From assembly GCF_002965065.1 (NCBI RefSeq), contig NZ_PTRE01000079.1:1-53554 (forward strand): DNA of 53,554 nucleotides, in the 5' to 3' direction. A program made the position numbers and the translations under genes. The notes beneath the pieces were generated by a model. The model had not been told where the DNA came from. It worked only from the letters and a program-made list of their open reading frames with translations, and searched no databases. The DNA comes from Escherichia sp. MOD1-EC7003 (lineage in GTDB: Bacteria > Pseudomonadota > Gammaproteobacteria > Enterobacterales > Enterobacteriaceae). This document shows, piece by piece, positions 10,088 to 23,083 of the stretch (positions within the stretch are counted from its first letter, which is position 1; each line of letters opens with the position of its first letter).

Positions 10088-11767
10088 TTATAAATCTGCC
10101 ATCGCCGCGCGACGATTCGGGAAGAACGCAAGGCGTCCCGGGATCGGTTGAATGCCTGCGCGAGCCATAGTGCGCAGTGGCTGGAATTCCACGTTGCACA
10201 CGCGCAGTTCACATCCTTCGGGGAGACGCTTCACAAAGCGCTGGAACGCATCAAGACCACCAGCATCCAGTACCGGAACGGCATCCCACTTGAGAATAAC
10301 AATCCGTTTGCCTTCAATGCGTGACTCGAGGTCCGTGAACAAGCCTTCTGCGGCAGCAAAAAACAGCGGGCCAATAACGCGTAGAACCAGGACATCGCCT
10401 GGAACGTCTGCGACTACCGGCGCCAGGCGAGTCATGCGCGCAATACGACGCATAAACAGCAGCGATGCCAGCACGATCCCCACGCTGATAGCAATAACCA
10501 TATCAAACAGCACGGTCAGCGACATACACAGCAGCATGACGATGATGTCATCTTTCGGCGCATGACGCAGTAAGTCGACCACTTTGTGCGCTTCACTCAT
10601 GTTCCATGCCACCATCAACAGCAGGGCTGCCATGGCAGAAAGCGGCAGCCAGGAGAGCAGCGGTGCCAGTACCAGTAGGGCAAGAATAACCAGAATAGAG
10701 TGGATCACCGCCGAGATAGGGGACGTTGCCCCGGCACGGACGTTAGCGGCAGAACGCGCGATGGCAGCTGTAGCGGTGATCCCCCCAAAGAACGGAGCGA
10801 TAATATTCCCCAGTCCCTGTCCAACCAGTTCGCTGTTTGCTTTGTGTTTAGTCCCGGTCATACCATCCAGTACCACGGCGCAAAGCAAAGATTCGATTGC
10901 GCCAAGCATTGCCATTGAGAATGCCGCAGGAAGCAGGGTGCGAATAGAATCCCAGGTTAGCGTGAATTCTGAATTAGGCAGGTCCCACGGCAGTACCAGT
11001 TGCGGCAGCAGTTGTGGAATACCGTTACCCTGAGAACCATCGGCCAGGACGTAGTGGAATTGCGAACCGATGGTAGCAACATGTCCACCGAGCAGGTTAA
11101 CAATCCCCATCACTGCACAACCTGCCAGCAAGGCCGGAAGGTGGCCGGGTAAACGAATACCCAAACGAGGCCAGAAAATCAGAATACCAAGCGTCACGAT
11201 ACCAATTGCGGCATCGCCTACGTTAATGGTCGGCAGCGCCATAAATAATGCGCCGACTTTTTGTAGATAATGTTCCGGGACATGGGCCATTTGCAGACCG
11301 AGAAAGTCTTTAATCTGCATAGTACCGATGGTGATCCCAATACCTGAGGTGAATCCTAAGGTAACGGAAACCGGAATATACTCAATCAGGCGACCAAAGC
11401 GTGCCAGCCCCATCAGGATCAAAAAGATCCCCGACAGCAACGTCGCAACCAGCAGCCCTGCCAGCCCAAACTGTTGCGAGACGGGATAGAGAATTACCAC
11501 AAATGCCGCAGTCGGACCGGAAACGCTAAAACGCGATCCCCCCGTCAGAGCAATGACAATCCCTGCAACAGCGGCGGTATATAAACCGTACTGTGGCGCC
11601 ACACCACTACCAATAGCTAACGCCATTGCCAGCGGGATAGCGATAATCCCGACGGTTATCCCGGCAATCAGGTCACGGGTAAACCGTGCGGCAGTATATT
11701 TTTCTTTCCAGCAAGCGTCGATCAGAGCGCGGAAAGGCATCACATGTGAGGAAAATATTTTGTTCAC
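10088..11767 (-). CDS. dauA: C4-dicarboxylate transporter DauA (SLC26/SulP family)
   Basis: DauA (older name YchM) imports succinate and other C4-dicarboxylates aerobically at acidic pH. The 559-residue protein has the SulP plan: a long membrane domain with [16 protein letters not shown] and [16 protein letters not shown] near the N-terminus, then a cytoplasmic STAS domain (about 440-550) with [17 protein letters not shown]. The STAS domain of the E. coli protein is reported to bind acyl carrier protein. The start is the GTG at 11767; a Met at codon 10 is a possible alternative because neither has a strong ribosome site. Confidence 0.95.
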   Translation of the reverse strand: MNKIFSSHVMPFRALIDACWKEKYTAARFTRDLIAGITVGIIAIPLAMALAIGSGVAPQYGLYTAAVAGIVIALTGGSRFSVSGPTAAFVVILYPVSQQFGLAGLLVATLLSGIFLILMGLARFGRLIEYIPVSVTLGFTSGIGITIGTMQIKDFLGLQMAHVPEHYLQKVGALFMALPTINVGDAAIGIVTLGILIFWPRLGIRLPGHLPALLAGCAVMGIVNLLGGHVATIGSQFHYVLADGSQGNGIPQLLPQLVLPWDLPNSEFTLTWDSIRTLLPAAFSMAMLGAIESLLCAVVLDGMTGTKHKANSELVGQGLGNIIAPFFGGITATAAIARSAANVRAGATSPISAVIHSILVILALLVLAPLLSWLPLSAMAALLLMVAWNMSEAHKVVDLLRHAPKDDIIVMLLCMSLTVLFDMVIAISVGIVLASLLFMRRIARMTRLAPVVADVPGDVLVLRVIGPLFFAAAEGLFTDLESRIEGKRIVILKWDAVPVLDAGGLDAFQRFVKRLPEGCELRVCNVEFQPLRTMARAGIQPIPGRLAFFPNRRAAMADL

Positions 11768-11852
11768 AATAATGTTTCATCCGTGAGCGCATCATCTGTC
11801 AACTAAATGGCAGGTGAAGGAGGCATAGGTCATACAAATGGATATTACAGAC

Positions 11853-11874
11853 AAAAAAACCCGCCGCAGCGGGT
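11853..11874 (-). terminator. Intrinsic terminator of prs
   Basis: ACCCGC (11859-11864), loop CGCA and GCGGGT (11869-11874) form a GC-rich stem. On the minus strand the stem is followed by a run of U (A-run 11853-11858 on the plus strand), 18 bp past the prs stop. Confidence 0.9.
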
Positions 11875-11891
11875 CTTTGAGCCGGGTTCGA

Positions 11892-12965
<1,074 letters not shown>

Positions 12966-12989
12966 TCACCGAAACTCAGCTTGCCCGGC

Positions 12990-13840
12990 TTAAAGCATGG
13001 CTCTGTGCAATGGGGAAAGATTGACACCTTTCGCCACAAAGCCATTGAGCCATTCCGGGGCTTGCTCTAGCACCTGGCGGGCTTCAGACTCTGTATCAAA
13101 TTCAGCAAAGACACAGGCCCCTGTCCCAGTCAGGCGCGACGGGGCGTATTCTAACAGCCAGGAAAGCACCGCATCAACCTCGCGAAAACGTTTTCTTGCG
13201 ATAACCTCGCAATCATTGCTGAATTCACATTTTAGCAACGTTTTTATTGACCTTTTTGGCGTATTGCGCGGGAGTTCAGGATCTTTAAAAATCACCGGAG
13301 TCGGAATACTTACACCAGGGTGCGCCACCAGATACCATTTCTCTGGTGGATTCGCCGGCGTTAATATTTCACCAACGCCTTCGGCAAAAGCGGCATGACC
13401 CCGTACAAAGACAGGAACATCTGCACCCAGCGTCAAACCTATTTCTGCCAGTTCATCAATGCTTAGTTCGCATTGCCAAAGATGATTTAACGCCACCAGC
13501 ACAGTTGCTGCGTTGGACGAGCCTCCACCCAGACCGCCGCCCATTGGCAAACGCTTGTCAATGCTGATATTCGCACCGCTTCTGGTCGGAAGTCGCCCGC
13601 GGGTGGCTGCTGTTTTCATCAGCAACCGAGCGGCGCGAACGATCAGGTTATCTTCATGTTCCACGCCTTCAACTGGGGTTAACAGCCGAATATCTCCGTC
13701 GTCACGAAGCTCAATGCTGATGGTGTCGCCGTAATCAAGAAACTGAAACAGTGTTTGCAGCGTGTGGTAACCATCCTCACGCTGACCGGTAATGTATAAA
13801 AACAGATTAAGTTTTGCCGGAGAGGGCCACTGTGTCCGCA

Positions 13841-13841
<1 letters not shown>
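12990..13841 (-). CDS. ispE: 4-diphosphocytidyl-2-C-methyl-D-erythritol kinase
   Basis: IspE phosphorylates CDP-methylerythritol in the MEP route to isoprenoids. The 283-residue GHMP kinase has the substrate motif [19 protein letters not shown] at the N-terminus and the ATP loop [15 protein letters not shown] at about residue 95. Its ATG overlaps the lolB stop by one base, so the pair is translationally coupled. Confidence 0.97.
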
Positions 13842-14533
<692 letters not shown>

Positions 14534-14677
14534 CTATGTTCACGTTGTCTTAATTGCCAGAATCTAACGGCTTTTGACAATTACTCCAAAAGGGGGCGCT
14601 CTCTTTTATTGATCTCCCGCATCCTGTATGATGCGAGCAGACTAACCTTATCAACGTTGGTATTATTTCCCGCAGAC

Positions 14678-15934
14678 ATGACCCTTTTAGCACTCGGTAT
14701 CAACCATAAAACGGCACCTGTATCGCTGCGAGAGCGTGTATCGTTTTCGCCGGATAAGCTCGATCAGGCGCTTGACAGCCTGCTTGCGCAGCCGATGGTG
14801 CAGGGTGGTGTGGTGTTGTCGACGTGTAACCGCACGGAACTTTATCTTAGTGTTGAAGAGCAGGCTAACCTGCAAGAGGCGTTAATCCGCTGGCTTTGCG
14901 ATTATCACAATCTTAATGAAGAAGATCTGCGTAAAAGCCTCTACTGGCATCAGGATAACGACGCGGTTAGCCATTTAATGCGTGTTGCCAGCGGCCTGGA
15001 TTCACTGGTTCTGGGGGAGCCGCAGATCCTCGGTCAGGTTAAAAAAGCGTTTGCCGATTCGCAAAAAGGTCATATGAAGGCCAGCGAACTGGAACGCATG
15101 TTTCAGAAATCTTTCTCTGTAGCGAAACGCGTTCGCACTGAAACAGATATCGGCACCAGTGCTGTGTCTGTCGCTTTTGCGGCTTGTACGCTGGCGCGGC
15201 AGATCTTTGAATCGCTCTCTACGGTGACGGTTCTGCTGGTTGGCGCGGGCGAAACCATCGAGCTGGTAGCGCGTCATCTGCGCGAACACAAAGTACAGAA
15301 GATGATTATCGCCAACCGTACTCGTGAACGTGCTCAAATTCTGGCCGATGAAGTCGGCGCTGAAGTGATTGCCCTGAGCGATATTGACGAACGGCTGCGC
15401 GAAGCCGATATCATCATCAGTTCCACCGCCAGCCCGTTACCGATTATCGGTAAAGGCATGGTGGAACGCGCATTAAAAAGCCGTCGCAACCAACCAATGC
15501 TGTTGGTGGATATTGCCGTTCCGCGCGATGTTGAGCCGGAAGTTGGCAAACTGGCGAATGCTTATCTTTATAGCGTTGATGATCTGCAAAGCATCATCTC
15601 GCATAACCTGGCGCAGCGTAAAGCTGCAGCTGTGGAAGCTGAAACGATTGTTGCTCAGGAAACCAGCGAATTTATGGCGTGGCTGCGCGCGCAAAGCGCC
15701 AGCGAAACCATTCGCGAGTATCGCAGCCAGGCAGAGCACGTTCGCGATGAGTTAACTGCCAAAGCGTTAGCGGCTCTTGAGCAGGGCGGCGACGCGCAAG
15801 CCATTATGCAGGATCTGGCATGGAAACTGACTAACCGCCTGATCCATGCGCCAACGAAATCACTTCAACAGGCTGCCCGTGACGGGGATAACGAACGCCT
15901 GAATATTCTGCGCGACAGCCTCGGGCTGGAGTAG
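14678..15934 (+). CDS. hemA: Glutamyl-tRNA reductase
   Basis: HemA reduces glutamyl-tRNA to glutamate-1-semialdehyde with NADPH, the first committed step of heme synthesis by the C5 route. The 418-residue protein has the catalytic cysteine at position 50 in [10 protein letters not shown], the motif [20 protein letters not shown], an NADPH-binding domain with [15 protein letters not shown], and a C-terminal dimerisation helix. The N-terminal [13 protein letters not shown] carries the degradation signal used by Lon/ClpAP in E. coli. I placed the start at 14678; 81 further open codons upstream overlap the divergent promoter region. It leads hemA-prfA-prmC-sirB2-sirB1-kdsA. Confidence 0.97.
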   Translation: MTLLALGINHKTAPVSLRERVSFSPDKLDQALDSLLAQPMVQGGVVLSTCNRTELYLSVEEQANLQEALIRWLCDYHNLNEEDLRKSLYWHQDNDAVSHLMRVASGLDSLVLGEPQILGQVKKAFADSQKGHMKASELERMFQKSFSVAKRVRTETDIGTSAVSVAFAACTLARQIFESLSTVTVLLVGAGETIELVARHLREHKVQKMIIANRTRERAQILADEVGAEVIALSDIDERLREADIIISSTASPLPIIGKGMVERALKSRRNQPMLLVDIAVPRDVEPEVGKLANAYLYSVDDLQSIISHNLAQRKAAAVEAETIVAQETSEFMAWLRAQSASETIREYRSQAEHVRDELTAKALAALEQGGDAQAIMQDLAWKLTNRLIHAPTKSLQQAARDGDNERLNILRDSLGLE

Positions 15935-15974
15935 CAGTACATCATTTTCTTTTTTACAGGGTGCATTTACGCCT

Positions 15975-17057
15975 ATGAAGCCTTCTATCGTTGCCAAACT
16001 GGAAGCCCTGCATGACCGCCATGAAGAAGTTCAGGCTCTGCTGGGTGACGCGCAAACTATCGCCGACCAGGAACGTTTTCGTGCATTATCACGCGAATAT
16101 GCGCAGTTAAGTGATGTTTCGCGCTGTTTTACCGACTGGCAACAGGTTCAGGAAGATATCGAAACCGCACAGATGATGCTCGACGATCCTGAAATGCGTG
16201 AGATGGCGCAGGATGAACTGCGCGAAGCGAAAGAAAAAAGCGAACAACTGGAACAACAATTACAGGTTCTGTTACTACCCAAAGATCCTGATGACGAACG
16301 TAACGCCTTCCTCGAAGTCCGTGCCGGAACCGGCGGCGACGAAGCGGCGCTGTTCGCTGGCGATCTGTTCCGTATGTACAGTCGTTACGCCGAAGGTCGC
16401 CGCTGGCGTGTAGAAATCATGAGCGCCAGCGAAGGTGAACATGGCGGTTATAAAGAAATCATCGCAAAAATTAGCGGTGATGGCGTGTATGGTCGTTTGA
16501 AATTTGAATCTGGCGGTCATCGCGTGCAGCGTGTTCCTGCCACGGAATCACAAGGTCGTATTCATACTTCTGCTTGTACCGTTGCGGTAATGCCAGAACT
16601 GCCTGACGCAGAACTGCCGGACATCAACCCGGCAGATTTGCGTATTGATACTTTCCGCTCTTCAGGGGCGGGTGGCCAGCACGTTAACACCACCGATTCG
16701 GCAATCCGTATTACTCACTTGCCGACCGGTATTGTTGTTGAGTGCCAGGACGAACGTTCGCAGCATAAAAACAAAGCGAAGGCGCTTTCAGTGCTCGGTG
16801 CTCGCATCCACGCTGCAGAAATGGCAAAACGTCAACAGGCCGAAGCGTCTACCCGTCGTAACCTGCTGGGGAGCGGCGATCGCAGCGACCGTAACCGTAC
16901 TTACAACTTCCCGCAGGGGCGTGTTACCGATCACCGCATCAACCTGACGCTCTACCGTCTGGATGAAGTGATGGAAGGTAAGCTGGATATGCTGATTGAA
17001 CCGATTATCCAGGAACATCAGGCCGACCAACTGGCGGCGTTGTCCGAGCAGGAATAA
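15975..17057 (+). CDS. prfA: Peptide chain release factor 1
   Basis: RF1 ends translation at UAA and UAG. The 360-residue protein has the codon-recognising tripeptide PAT (in [10 protein letters not shown], about 188-190) and the catalytic GGQ motif in [10 protein letters not shown] (about 233-235), whose glutamine is methylated by PrmC, the next gene. The stop codon overlaps the prmC start by one base. Confidence 0.98.
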   Translation: MKPSIVAKLEALHDRHEEVQALLGDAQTIADQERFRALSREYAQLSDVSRCFTDWQQVQEDIETAQMMLDDPEMREMAQDELREAKEKSEQLEQQLQVLLLPKDPDDERNAFLEVRAGTGGDEAALFAGDLFRMYSRYAEGRRWRVEIMSASEGEHGGYKEIIAKISGDGVYGRLKFESGGHRVQRVPATESQGRIHTSACTVAVMPELPDAELPDINPADLRIDTFRSSGAGGQHVNTTDSAIRITHLPTGIVVECQDERSQHKNKAKALSVLGARIHAAEMAKRQQAEASTRRNLLGSGDRSDRNRTYNFPQGRVTDHRINLTLYRLDEVMEGKLDMLIEPIIQEHQADQLAALSEQE

Positions 17058-17890
17058 TGGAATATCAACACTGGTTACGTGAAGCAATAAGCCAGCTTCA
17101 GGCGAGCGAAAGCCCACGGCGGGATGCTGAAATCCTGCTGGGGCATGTTACCGGCAAAGGGCGTACTTTTATTCTCGCCTTTGGCGAAACGCAGCTGACT
17201 GACGAACAATGTCAGCAACTTGATGTGCTACTGACGCGTCGTCGCGATGGTGAACCCATTGCTCATTTAACTGGAGTGCGAGAATTCTGGTCGTTGCCGT
17301 TATTTGTTTCGCCAGCGACCTTAATTCCGCGCCCGGATACGGAATGTCTGGTGGAACAGACACTGGCAAGGTTACCTGAACAACCTTGTCGCATTCTCGA
17401 TCTCGGGACGGGCACCGGAGCAATCGCTCTGGCGCTGGCCAGCGAACGCCCGGATTGTGAGGTTACGGCGGTTGACCGCATTCCCGATGCTGTCGAACTT
17501 GCGAAGCGCAATGCCCGGCATCTGGCGATCAAAAATATCCACATTCTGCAAAGCGACTGGTTTAGCGCGCTTGCCGGGCAGCAGTTTGCAATGATTGTCA
17601 GTAATCCACCGTATATTGACGAGCAGGACCCACATCTTCAACAAGGCGATGTTCGCTTTGAGCCGCTGACTGCGCTGGTTGCGGCAGACAGTGGAATGGC
17701 AGACATCGTGTATATCATCGAACAGTCGCGTAACGTGCTGGTATCCGGCGGCTTTCTGCTTCTGGAACATGGCTGGCAGCAGGGCGAAGCGGTGCGACAG
17801 GCATTTATCCACGCGGGATATCATGAAGTTGAAACCTGTCGGGACTATGGTGATAACGAGCGCATAACGCTTGGCCGCTATTATCAATGA
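17057..17890 (+). CDS. prmC: Release factor glutamine methyltransferase
   Basis: PrmC (HemK) methylates the GGQ glutamine of RF1 and RF2, which raises termination efficiency. The 277-residue protein has a small N-terminal helical domain, the SAM-binding motif ILDLGTGTGAIALALA and the catalytic NPPY (IVSNPPYIDEQDP). It overlaps prfA by one base and sirB2 by four (ATGA). Confidence 0.98.
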   Translation: MEYQHWLREAISQLQASESPRRDAEILLGHVTGKGRTFILAFGETQLTDEQCQQLDVLLTRRRDGEPIAHLTGVREFWSLPLFVSPATLIPRPDTECLVEQTLARLPEQPCRILDLGTGTGAIALALASERPDCEVTAVDRIPDAVELAKRNARHLAIKNIHILQSDWFSALAGQQFAMIVSNPPYIDEQDPHLQQGDVRFEPLTALVAADSGMADIVYIIEQSRNVLVSGGFLLLEHGWQQGEAVRQAFIHAGYHEVETCRDYGDNERITLGRYYQ

Positions 17891-18279
17891 CAAGTTTTTC
17901 TACGCTGCTTAGCGTTCATCTCATTAGCATCGCGCTTTCTGTTGGACTATTAACCTTACGTTTCTGGCTACGTTATCAGAAGTATCCACAGGCATTTGCT
18001 CGCTGGACGCGCATTGTGCCGCCGGTTGTCGATACGATGTTATTGTTAAGCGGTATTGCGTTGATGGCTAAAGCGCACATCCTGCCATTTTCCGGGCAGG
18101 CTGAATGGCTGACTGAAAAGCTGTTTGGAGTTATCATTTATATCGTTTTGGGTTTTATTGCACTCGATTACCGTCGTATGCACAGTCAGCAGGCGCGCAT
18201 TGTTGCCCTCCCGCTGGCGTTGGTGGTGCTGTACATCATCATTAAACTCGCCACCACAAAAGTACCGTTACTGGGGTAA
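17887..18279 (+). CDS. sirB2: SirB2/YchQ family inner membrane protein
   Basis: A 130-residue membrane protein with about four hydrophobic helices. Its function is not established; the SirB name came from a Salmonella screen for invasion-gene regulators and may be indirect. It overlaps prmC by 4 bp and is followed after 3 bp by sirB1, so it belongs to the hemA-kdsA unit. Confidence 0.9.
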   Translation: MTSFSTLLSVHLISIALSVGLLTLRFWLRYQKYPQAFARWTRIVPPVVDTMLLLSGIALMAKAHILPFSGQAEWLTEKLFGVIIYIVLGFIALDYRRMHSQQARIVALPLALVVLYIIIKLATTKVPLLG

Positions 18280-18282
18280 GTC

Positions 18283-19092
18283 ATGAGATCGTTAGCTGAT
18301 TTCGAATTTAATAAAGCGCCATTGTGCGAAGGCATGATCCTGGCTTGCGAAGCAATCCGCCACGATTTTCCCTCGCAAGATGTTTACGACGAACTGGAGC
18401 GTCCCGTTAGTCTGGCGAAGGAAGAAATCAGCCAGCTTCTGCCTTTAGAAGAGCAGTTGGAAAAACTGCTCGCGCTGTTTTACGGCGACTGGGGATTTAA
18501 AGCCTCACGCGGTGTTTATCGTCTTTCCGATGCATTATGGCTGGATCAGGTGTTAAAGAATCGGCAGGGCAGTGCGGTATCGTTAGGTGCCGTTTTATTA
18601 TGGGTCGCGAATCGTCTCGATTTGCCGCTGCTGCCGGTCATTTTCCCGACGCAGCTGATATTGCGCATTGAATGTCCGGATGGCGAAATTTGGCTGATTA
18701 ACCCTTTTAACGGTGAATCGTTAAGCGAACATATGCTGGACGTATGGTTAAAGGGAAATATCGGCCCGTCTGCGGAACTGTTTTATGAAGACCTTGATGA
18801 AGCTGATAACATTGAGGTAATCCGCAAATTGCTGGATACACTCAAAGCCTCGTTGATGGAAGAAAATCAGATGGAGCTGGCGTTACGCACCAGCGAAGCT
18901 TTATTACAATTTAACCCGGAAGATCCCTATGAAATTCGCGATCGCGGGTTGATTTATGCGCAACTGGATTGTGAACACGTTGCGTTGAACGATTTAAGTT
19001 ATTTCGTTGAACAGTGTCCGGAAGACCCGATCAGCGAAATGATACGTGCGCAAATAAATAACATCGCGCATAAACATATTGTGCTGCATTAA
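18283..19092 (+). CDS. sirB1: SirB1/YchA, transglutaminase-like and TPR protein
   Basis: A 269-residue soluble protein. The N-terminal two thirds is a transglutaminase-like fold of the SirB1 family, including SRGVYRLSDALWLDQVLKNR and GAVLLWVANRLDLPLLPV. The C-terminal part (about 185-265) has TPR-like helices (ALRTSEALLQFNPEDPYEIR). No enzymatic role is established. The position next to sirB2 and kdsA is conserved in enterobacteria. Confidence 0.9.
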   Translation: MRSLADFEFNKAPLCEGMILACEAIRHDFPSQDVYDELERPVSLAKEEISQLLPLEEQLEKLLALFYGDWGFKASRGVYRLSDALWLDQVLKNRQGSAVSLGAVLLWVANRLDLPLLPVIFPTQLILRIECPDGEIWLINPFNGESLSEHMLDVWLKGNIGPSAELFYEDLDEADNIEVIRKLLDTLKASLMEENQMELALRTSEALLQFNPEDPYEIRDRGLIYAQLDCEHVALNDLSYFVEQCPEDPISEMIRAQINNIAHKHIVLH

Positions 19093-19118
19093 TTAATCGA
19101 CATTTTACTCAAGATTAA

Positions 19119-19982
<864 letters not shown>

Positions 19983-20000
19983 TTTTTTGTTTTGAAATCA

Positions 20001-20032
20001 AAAGCCTTACCGCTATTTGGTAGGGCTTTTTT
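20001..20032 (+). terminator. Intrinsic terminator after kdsA
   Basis: AAAGCCTTACC (20001-20011) pairs with GGTAGGGCTTT across a short loop, with one mismatch or wobble, and runs into a six-T tract ending at 20032. It marks the boundary between the conserved operon and the accessory block. Confidence 0.9.
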
Positions 20033-20145
20033 ATGTCTGTCAGATACAGAAAGGCCGTAAGTTGTCATTACGGTAGCCTGATGTTCGTTTTCGCGTTACA
20101 CGAACGTAGATCGGGGCCTTATTGCAGAGGAGATTAAGGCGAATA

Positions 20146-20925
20146 TTAATGACCAGAAGTCGTTGCTGTAAGTTTACTGTTGTAACTCTGTACCAGGGAA
20201 AACAGTATTTGCGTTACATGCCCTGCAGATAATTGAGCGTTGTGGGTAAGCGCTGTTTGCATCGTGTGGATAAAGCGTCTGCTGGCTGCTAAAGAGACCG
20301 CACTTCCATACTGAATTTCATCGAACTGACTGCGGTTTAGAAATTGCGTATTGCGCATATCAACGCGTTGTACGATGTCACTATGATGCAAATCAGGCTC
20401 AACATGTCCTTTCCAGCAATAACGCAACGTTTCCCCGATCGGATGCTGAGTAAAATTAGTGGAGAGGTGAAGAATATTACCTCGCGCGGTATCAAAGGTG
20501 AGCAGAACATACAGTTTCTGGCCCGCGCTCTCTCCTTGAAAAGGCACAATAAGAGGAACCGTTTCAATTCGTTCTGGTGGTGCTATTTCTCTTTGTAAAA
20601 GCTGTTTGGGTGTCCAGACTTTTTTGCAGACGCGACACTGAACGCGCTGTGTTCCCTGTGGATTATGACCATAGCAAATAATTTCTTTGCTGTAACAGAC
20701 GGGACAAAAAAGACCGATTTTACAAGCATATGCAGTTAAGTATGCCGATAGCCAGTCACGAAATTGTTGCCCATCAAACAGGGGAGGGTAACTTCCACAT
20801 GCCTGGCAGTGCAATGCTGGATATCCCAGCCTGTAGTCTGGCCAACTGTAATCAGCAGATGTTGGTAACCCTAAATTGCGACAACCAAACGTTTTGCAGG
20901 TATTAATTGTAAATAGTGTCGACAT
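20146..20925 (-). CDS. Uncharacterised double zinc-ribbon protein, InsA-like
   Basis: I do not recognise this 259-residue protein. It has two candidate zinc ribbons: Cys10/Cys15 with Cys40/Cys43, and Cys74/Cys77 with Cys97/Cys100. The second (FCPVCYSKEIICYGHNPQGT then QCRVCKKVW) looks like the zinc ribbon of IS1 InsA and related transposase helper proteins, but no transposase domain, terminal repeats or partner ORF is seen. The rest has no motif I can name. It is divergent from the first nucleotidase gene and shares its 130-bp promoter region, so a DNA-binding regulator of that block is one possibility; a domesticated transposase fragment is another. The ribosome site is weak. Confidence 0.7.
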   Translation of the reverse strand: MSTLFTINTCKTFGCRNLGLPTSADYSWPDYRLGYPALHCQACGSYPPLFDGQQFRDWLSAYLTAYACKIGLFCPVCYSKEIICYGHNPQGTQRVQCRVCKKVWTPKQLLQREIAPPERIETVPLIVPFQGESAGQKLYVLLTFDTARGNILHLSTNFTQHPIGETLRYCWKGHVEPDLHHSDIVQRVDMRNTQFLNRSQFDEIQYGSAVSLAASRRFIHTMQTALTHNAQLSAGHVTQILFSLVQSYNSKLTATTSGH

Positions 20926-20982
20926 AAGCCACCAACGATTTCAAGAGGTCGTTGATTCTGCCCTGTAACTCTTGATAGGTAG

Positions 20983-20998
20983 TGTGAGCAGACTCACA
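20983..20998. promoter_or_regulatory. Perfect CRP core site before the nucleotidase block
   Basis: TGTGA-GCAGAC-TCACA matches the CRP core consensus at all ten conserved positions. It lies 60 bp before the first nucleotidase ATG and 58 bp from the divergent zinc-ribbon gene. A weak -10 (TAAAGT, 21019-21024) would put the site near -41.5 for the plus-strand gene. Occupancy is inferred. Confidence 0.75.
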
Positions 20999-21057
20999 TA
21001 AAGAAACTTTTCAAAACGTAAAGTAACAAATCTTTATATAACTGAAAGGAACGGGTT

Positions 21058-22614
21058 ATGAAGATAAAAATAATTACTGTGGGTATTCTGTTGGCATTAC
21101 CATTTTGGGCCTGTGCAAAGGATGTCACAATTATTTATAGCAATGATCTCCATGCGCATGTGGAACCTTATAAAGTGCCATGGATTGCTGATGGCAAACG
21201 GGATATTGGTGGTTGGGCAAACATCACTACTCTGGTAAAACAGGAAAAAGCAAAAAATAAGGCAACATGGTTTTTGGATGCCGGGGATTATTTTACCGGA
21301 CCGTATATTAGTAGCCTCACTAAGGGCAAAGCAATTATTGATATCATGAATACCATGCCATTTGATGCTGTGACAATGGGAAATCATGAATTCGATCATG
21401 GCTGGGACAATACGTTATTACAGCTTAGCCAGGCGAAATTCCCAATTGTGCAGGGAAATATATTTTATCAGAACAGCAGCAAAACATTGTGGGATAAACC
21501 TTATACCATTATTGAGAAAGATGGTGTGAAAATCGGTGTAATAGGTTTACACGGCGTATTTGCATTTAATGATACTGTTTCCGCCGCGACACGCGTAGGT
21601 ATTGAAGCCAGGGATGAAATTAAATGGCTGCAACATTATATCGACGAACTAAAAGGTAAAGTTGATTTGACCGTGCTGCTGGTCCATGAGGGCGTGCCAG
21701 CTCGTCAATCCAGTATGGGGAGTACTGATGTACGTCGTGCGCTGGATAAAGATATTCAGACTGCAGGACAGGTAAAAGGATTGGATATTCTGATTACCGG
21801 ACATGCGCACGTTGGTACACCGGAACCGATTAAAGTCGGTAATACACTAATTCTGTCAACCGACAGTGGTGGTATTGATGTTGGAAAACTGGTTCTGGAT
21901 TACAAAGATAAACCGCATCACTTTACGGTGAAAAATTTTGAGCTGAAAACCATTTATGCTGATGAGTGGAAACCTGACCCACAAACGAAGTCAGTCATTG
22001 ATGGCTGGAATAAGAAACTTGATGAAATTGTGCAACAAACCGTAGCGCAGTCGCCGGTTGAATTAACGCGCGCTTATGGTGAATCCGCGTCACTGGGGAA
22101 CCTGGCAGCGGATGCTTTGCTGGCAGCAGCAGGTAAAGATACACAATTAGCGTTAACCAACTCTGGCGGTATCCGCAATGAGATCCCGGCGGGGGCAATT
22201 ACGATGGGAGGCGTCATCAGTACGTTTCCGTTCCCTAATGAACTGACTACGATGGATCTCACTGGTAAACAATTACGTAGTTTGATGGAGCACGGAGCCA
22301 GCCTGAGTAATGGGATTTTGCAAGTATCTAAAGGCATGGAAATGAAGTACGACAGCAGTAAACCAATCGGTCAACGTGTTGTCGAGCTTACGCTTAATAA
22401 TAAGCCGATTGAGGATGCAACGATTTACCATATTGCTACCCAAAGCTTCCTTGCTGATGGCGGCGATGGTTTTACCACGTTTACTGAGGGTAAAGCGCGC
22501 AACACAACGGGCGGTTATTATGTCTACCATGCAGTGGTTGATTATTTCAAGGCGGGTAATGCCATTACGGACGAACAACTTAACGGTATGCGTGTTGCTG
22601 ATGTGAAGAAATAA
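21058..22614 (+). CDS. Secreted 5'-nucleotidase / UDP-sugar hydrolase-like, copy 1
   Basis: A 518-residue UshA-like enzyme that should dephosphorylate nucleotides in the periplasm. The signal peptide is [20 protein letters not shown]. The metallophosphatase motifs follow in order: [20 protein letters not shown] (with the His-Asp dyad) and GHAH, in residues 20-250. The C-terminal nucleotide-binding domain (about 330-515) has NSGGIR and GGDGF. It is a paralogue, not the housekeeping ushA, which lies elsewhere in E. coli and is about 550 residues. FWAC could be read as a poor lipobox, so a lipoprotein is not excluded. A GAAAGGA site precedes the ATG. Copy 2 lies at 23988-25598. Confidence 0.92.
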   Translation: MKIKIITVGILLALPFWACAKDVTIIYSNDLHAHVEPYKVPWIADGKRDIGGWANITTLVKQEKAKNKATWFLDAGDYFTGPYISSLTKGKAIIDIMNTMPFDAVTMGNHEFDHGWDNTLLQLSQAKFPIVQGNIFYQNSSKTLWDKPYTIIEKDGVKIGVIGLHGVFAFNDTVSAATRVGIEARDEIKWLQHYIDELKGKVDLTVLLVHEGVPARQSSMGSTDVRRALDKDIQTAGQVKGLDILITGHAHVGTPEPIKVGNTLILSTDSGGIDVGKLVLDYKDKPHHFTVKNFELKTIYADEWKPDPQTKSVIDGWNKKLDEIVQQTVAQSPVELTRAYGESASLGNLAADALLAAAGKDTQLALTNSGGIRNEIPAGAITMGGVISTFPFPNELTTMDLTGKQLRSLMEHGASLSNGILQVSKGMEMKYDSSKPIGQRVVELTLNNKPIEDATIYHIATQSFLADGGDGFTTFTEGKARNTTGGYYVYHAVVDYFKAGNAITDEQLNGMRVADVKK

Positions 22615-22724
22615 ATACGCTTGATGTACTGCGTTCTGTATTACAGTAATTTATTAATAGATAGGGTTCACAGGATATTTATTATCTTTAGAGATGATTT
22701 TTAAATAAATTTATTATTATCCCT

Positions 22725-22748
22725 TCACCACCTCCAGGGAGGTGGTGA
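22725..22748. repeat. 11-bp perfect inverted repeat, possible terminator
   Basis: TCACCACCTCC and GGAGGTGGTGA flank a 2-base centre (AG). The hairpin lies 110 bp after the first nucleotidase and just before the remnant of the third. It is followed by GTTTTAAAT about 10 bases on, so it may be a weak terminator. It could also be a recombination scar. Confidence 0.6.
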
Positions 22749-22770
22749 CAGGTATTGTTTTAAATAAAAA

Positions 22771-22935
22771 GGTATCTATGGTGGTGATGGATTTGAGACC
22801 TTCCTAAAAGGAACGAATGTCAAAACTATTAACAGCACCACTTCTGCAGAATCGATCATTGATTATATTAAGGCACATAGCCCATTAAAACATGATCTTG
22901 AAATGAGGGTAGTTGATGTAAGCGCAGCTAAATAG
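22771..22935 (+). pseudogene. C-terminal remnant of a third 5'-nucleotidase
   Basis: Reading from 22771 gives 54 codons and a TAG: GIYGGDGFETFLKG at the start and DLEMRVVDVSAAK at the end. This aligns with the last 54 or so residues of both intact copies, including the diagnostic GGDGF, the IDY segment and the final xMRV motif. No start codon or N-terminal part remains upstream. It appears to be what is left after deletion or recombination within a tandem array of nucleotidase genes. Confidence 0.85.
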
Positions 22936-22967
22936 GCACAATGAATTAGCAGTAACATCAGTTATGG

Positions 22968-22998
22968 TTGAGATATTAATATATCTCAATCATATAAT
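22968..22998 (+). promoter_or_regulatory. Promoter with overlapping palindromic operator for the tsx-like gene
   Basis: TTGAGATAT-TAAT-ATATCTCAA (22968-22989) is a 9-bp perfect palindrome. A consensus -10, TATAAT, follows at 22993-22998, so the palindrome covers the expected -35 region. This is a typical repressor layout, but no cognate regulator is identified. The gene starts 85 bp downstream. Confidence 0.5.
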
Positions 22999-23083
22999 AG
23001 CAAAGTATTAAAGAACGTGATGTGTATTATTTATTACAGGAATAGTATTATTTTAATAAGCCTCAGTGGAAGGAGTTATATTT

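Noticed and set aside
20146-20925. A complete insertion sequence around the zinc-ribbon gene
   Set aside because: I found no terminal inverted repeats, target duplication or transposase; only the InsA-like cysteine pattern is shared.
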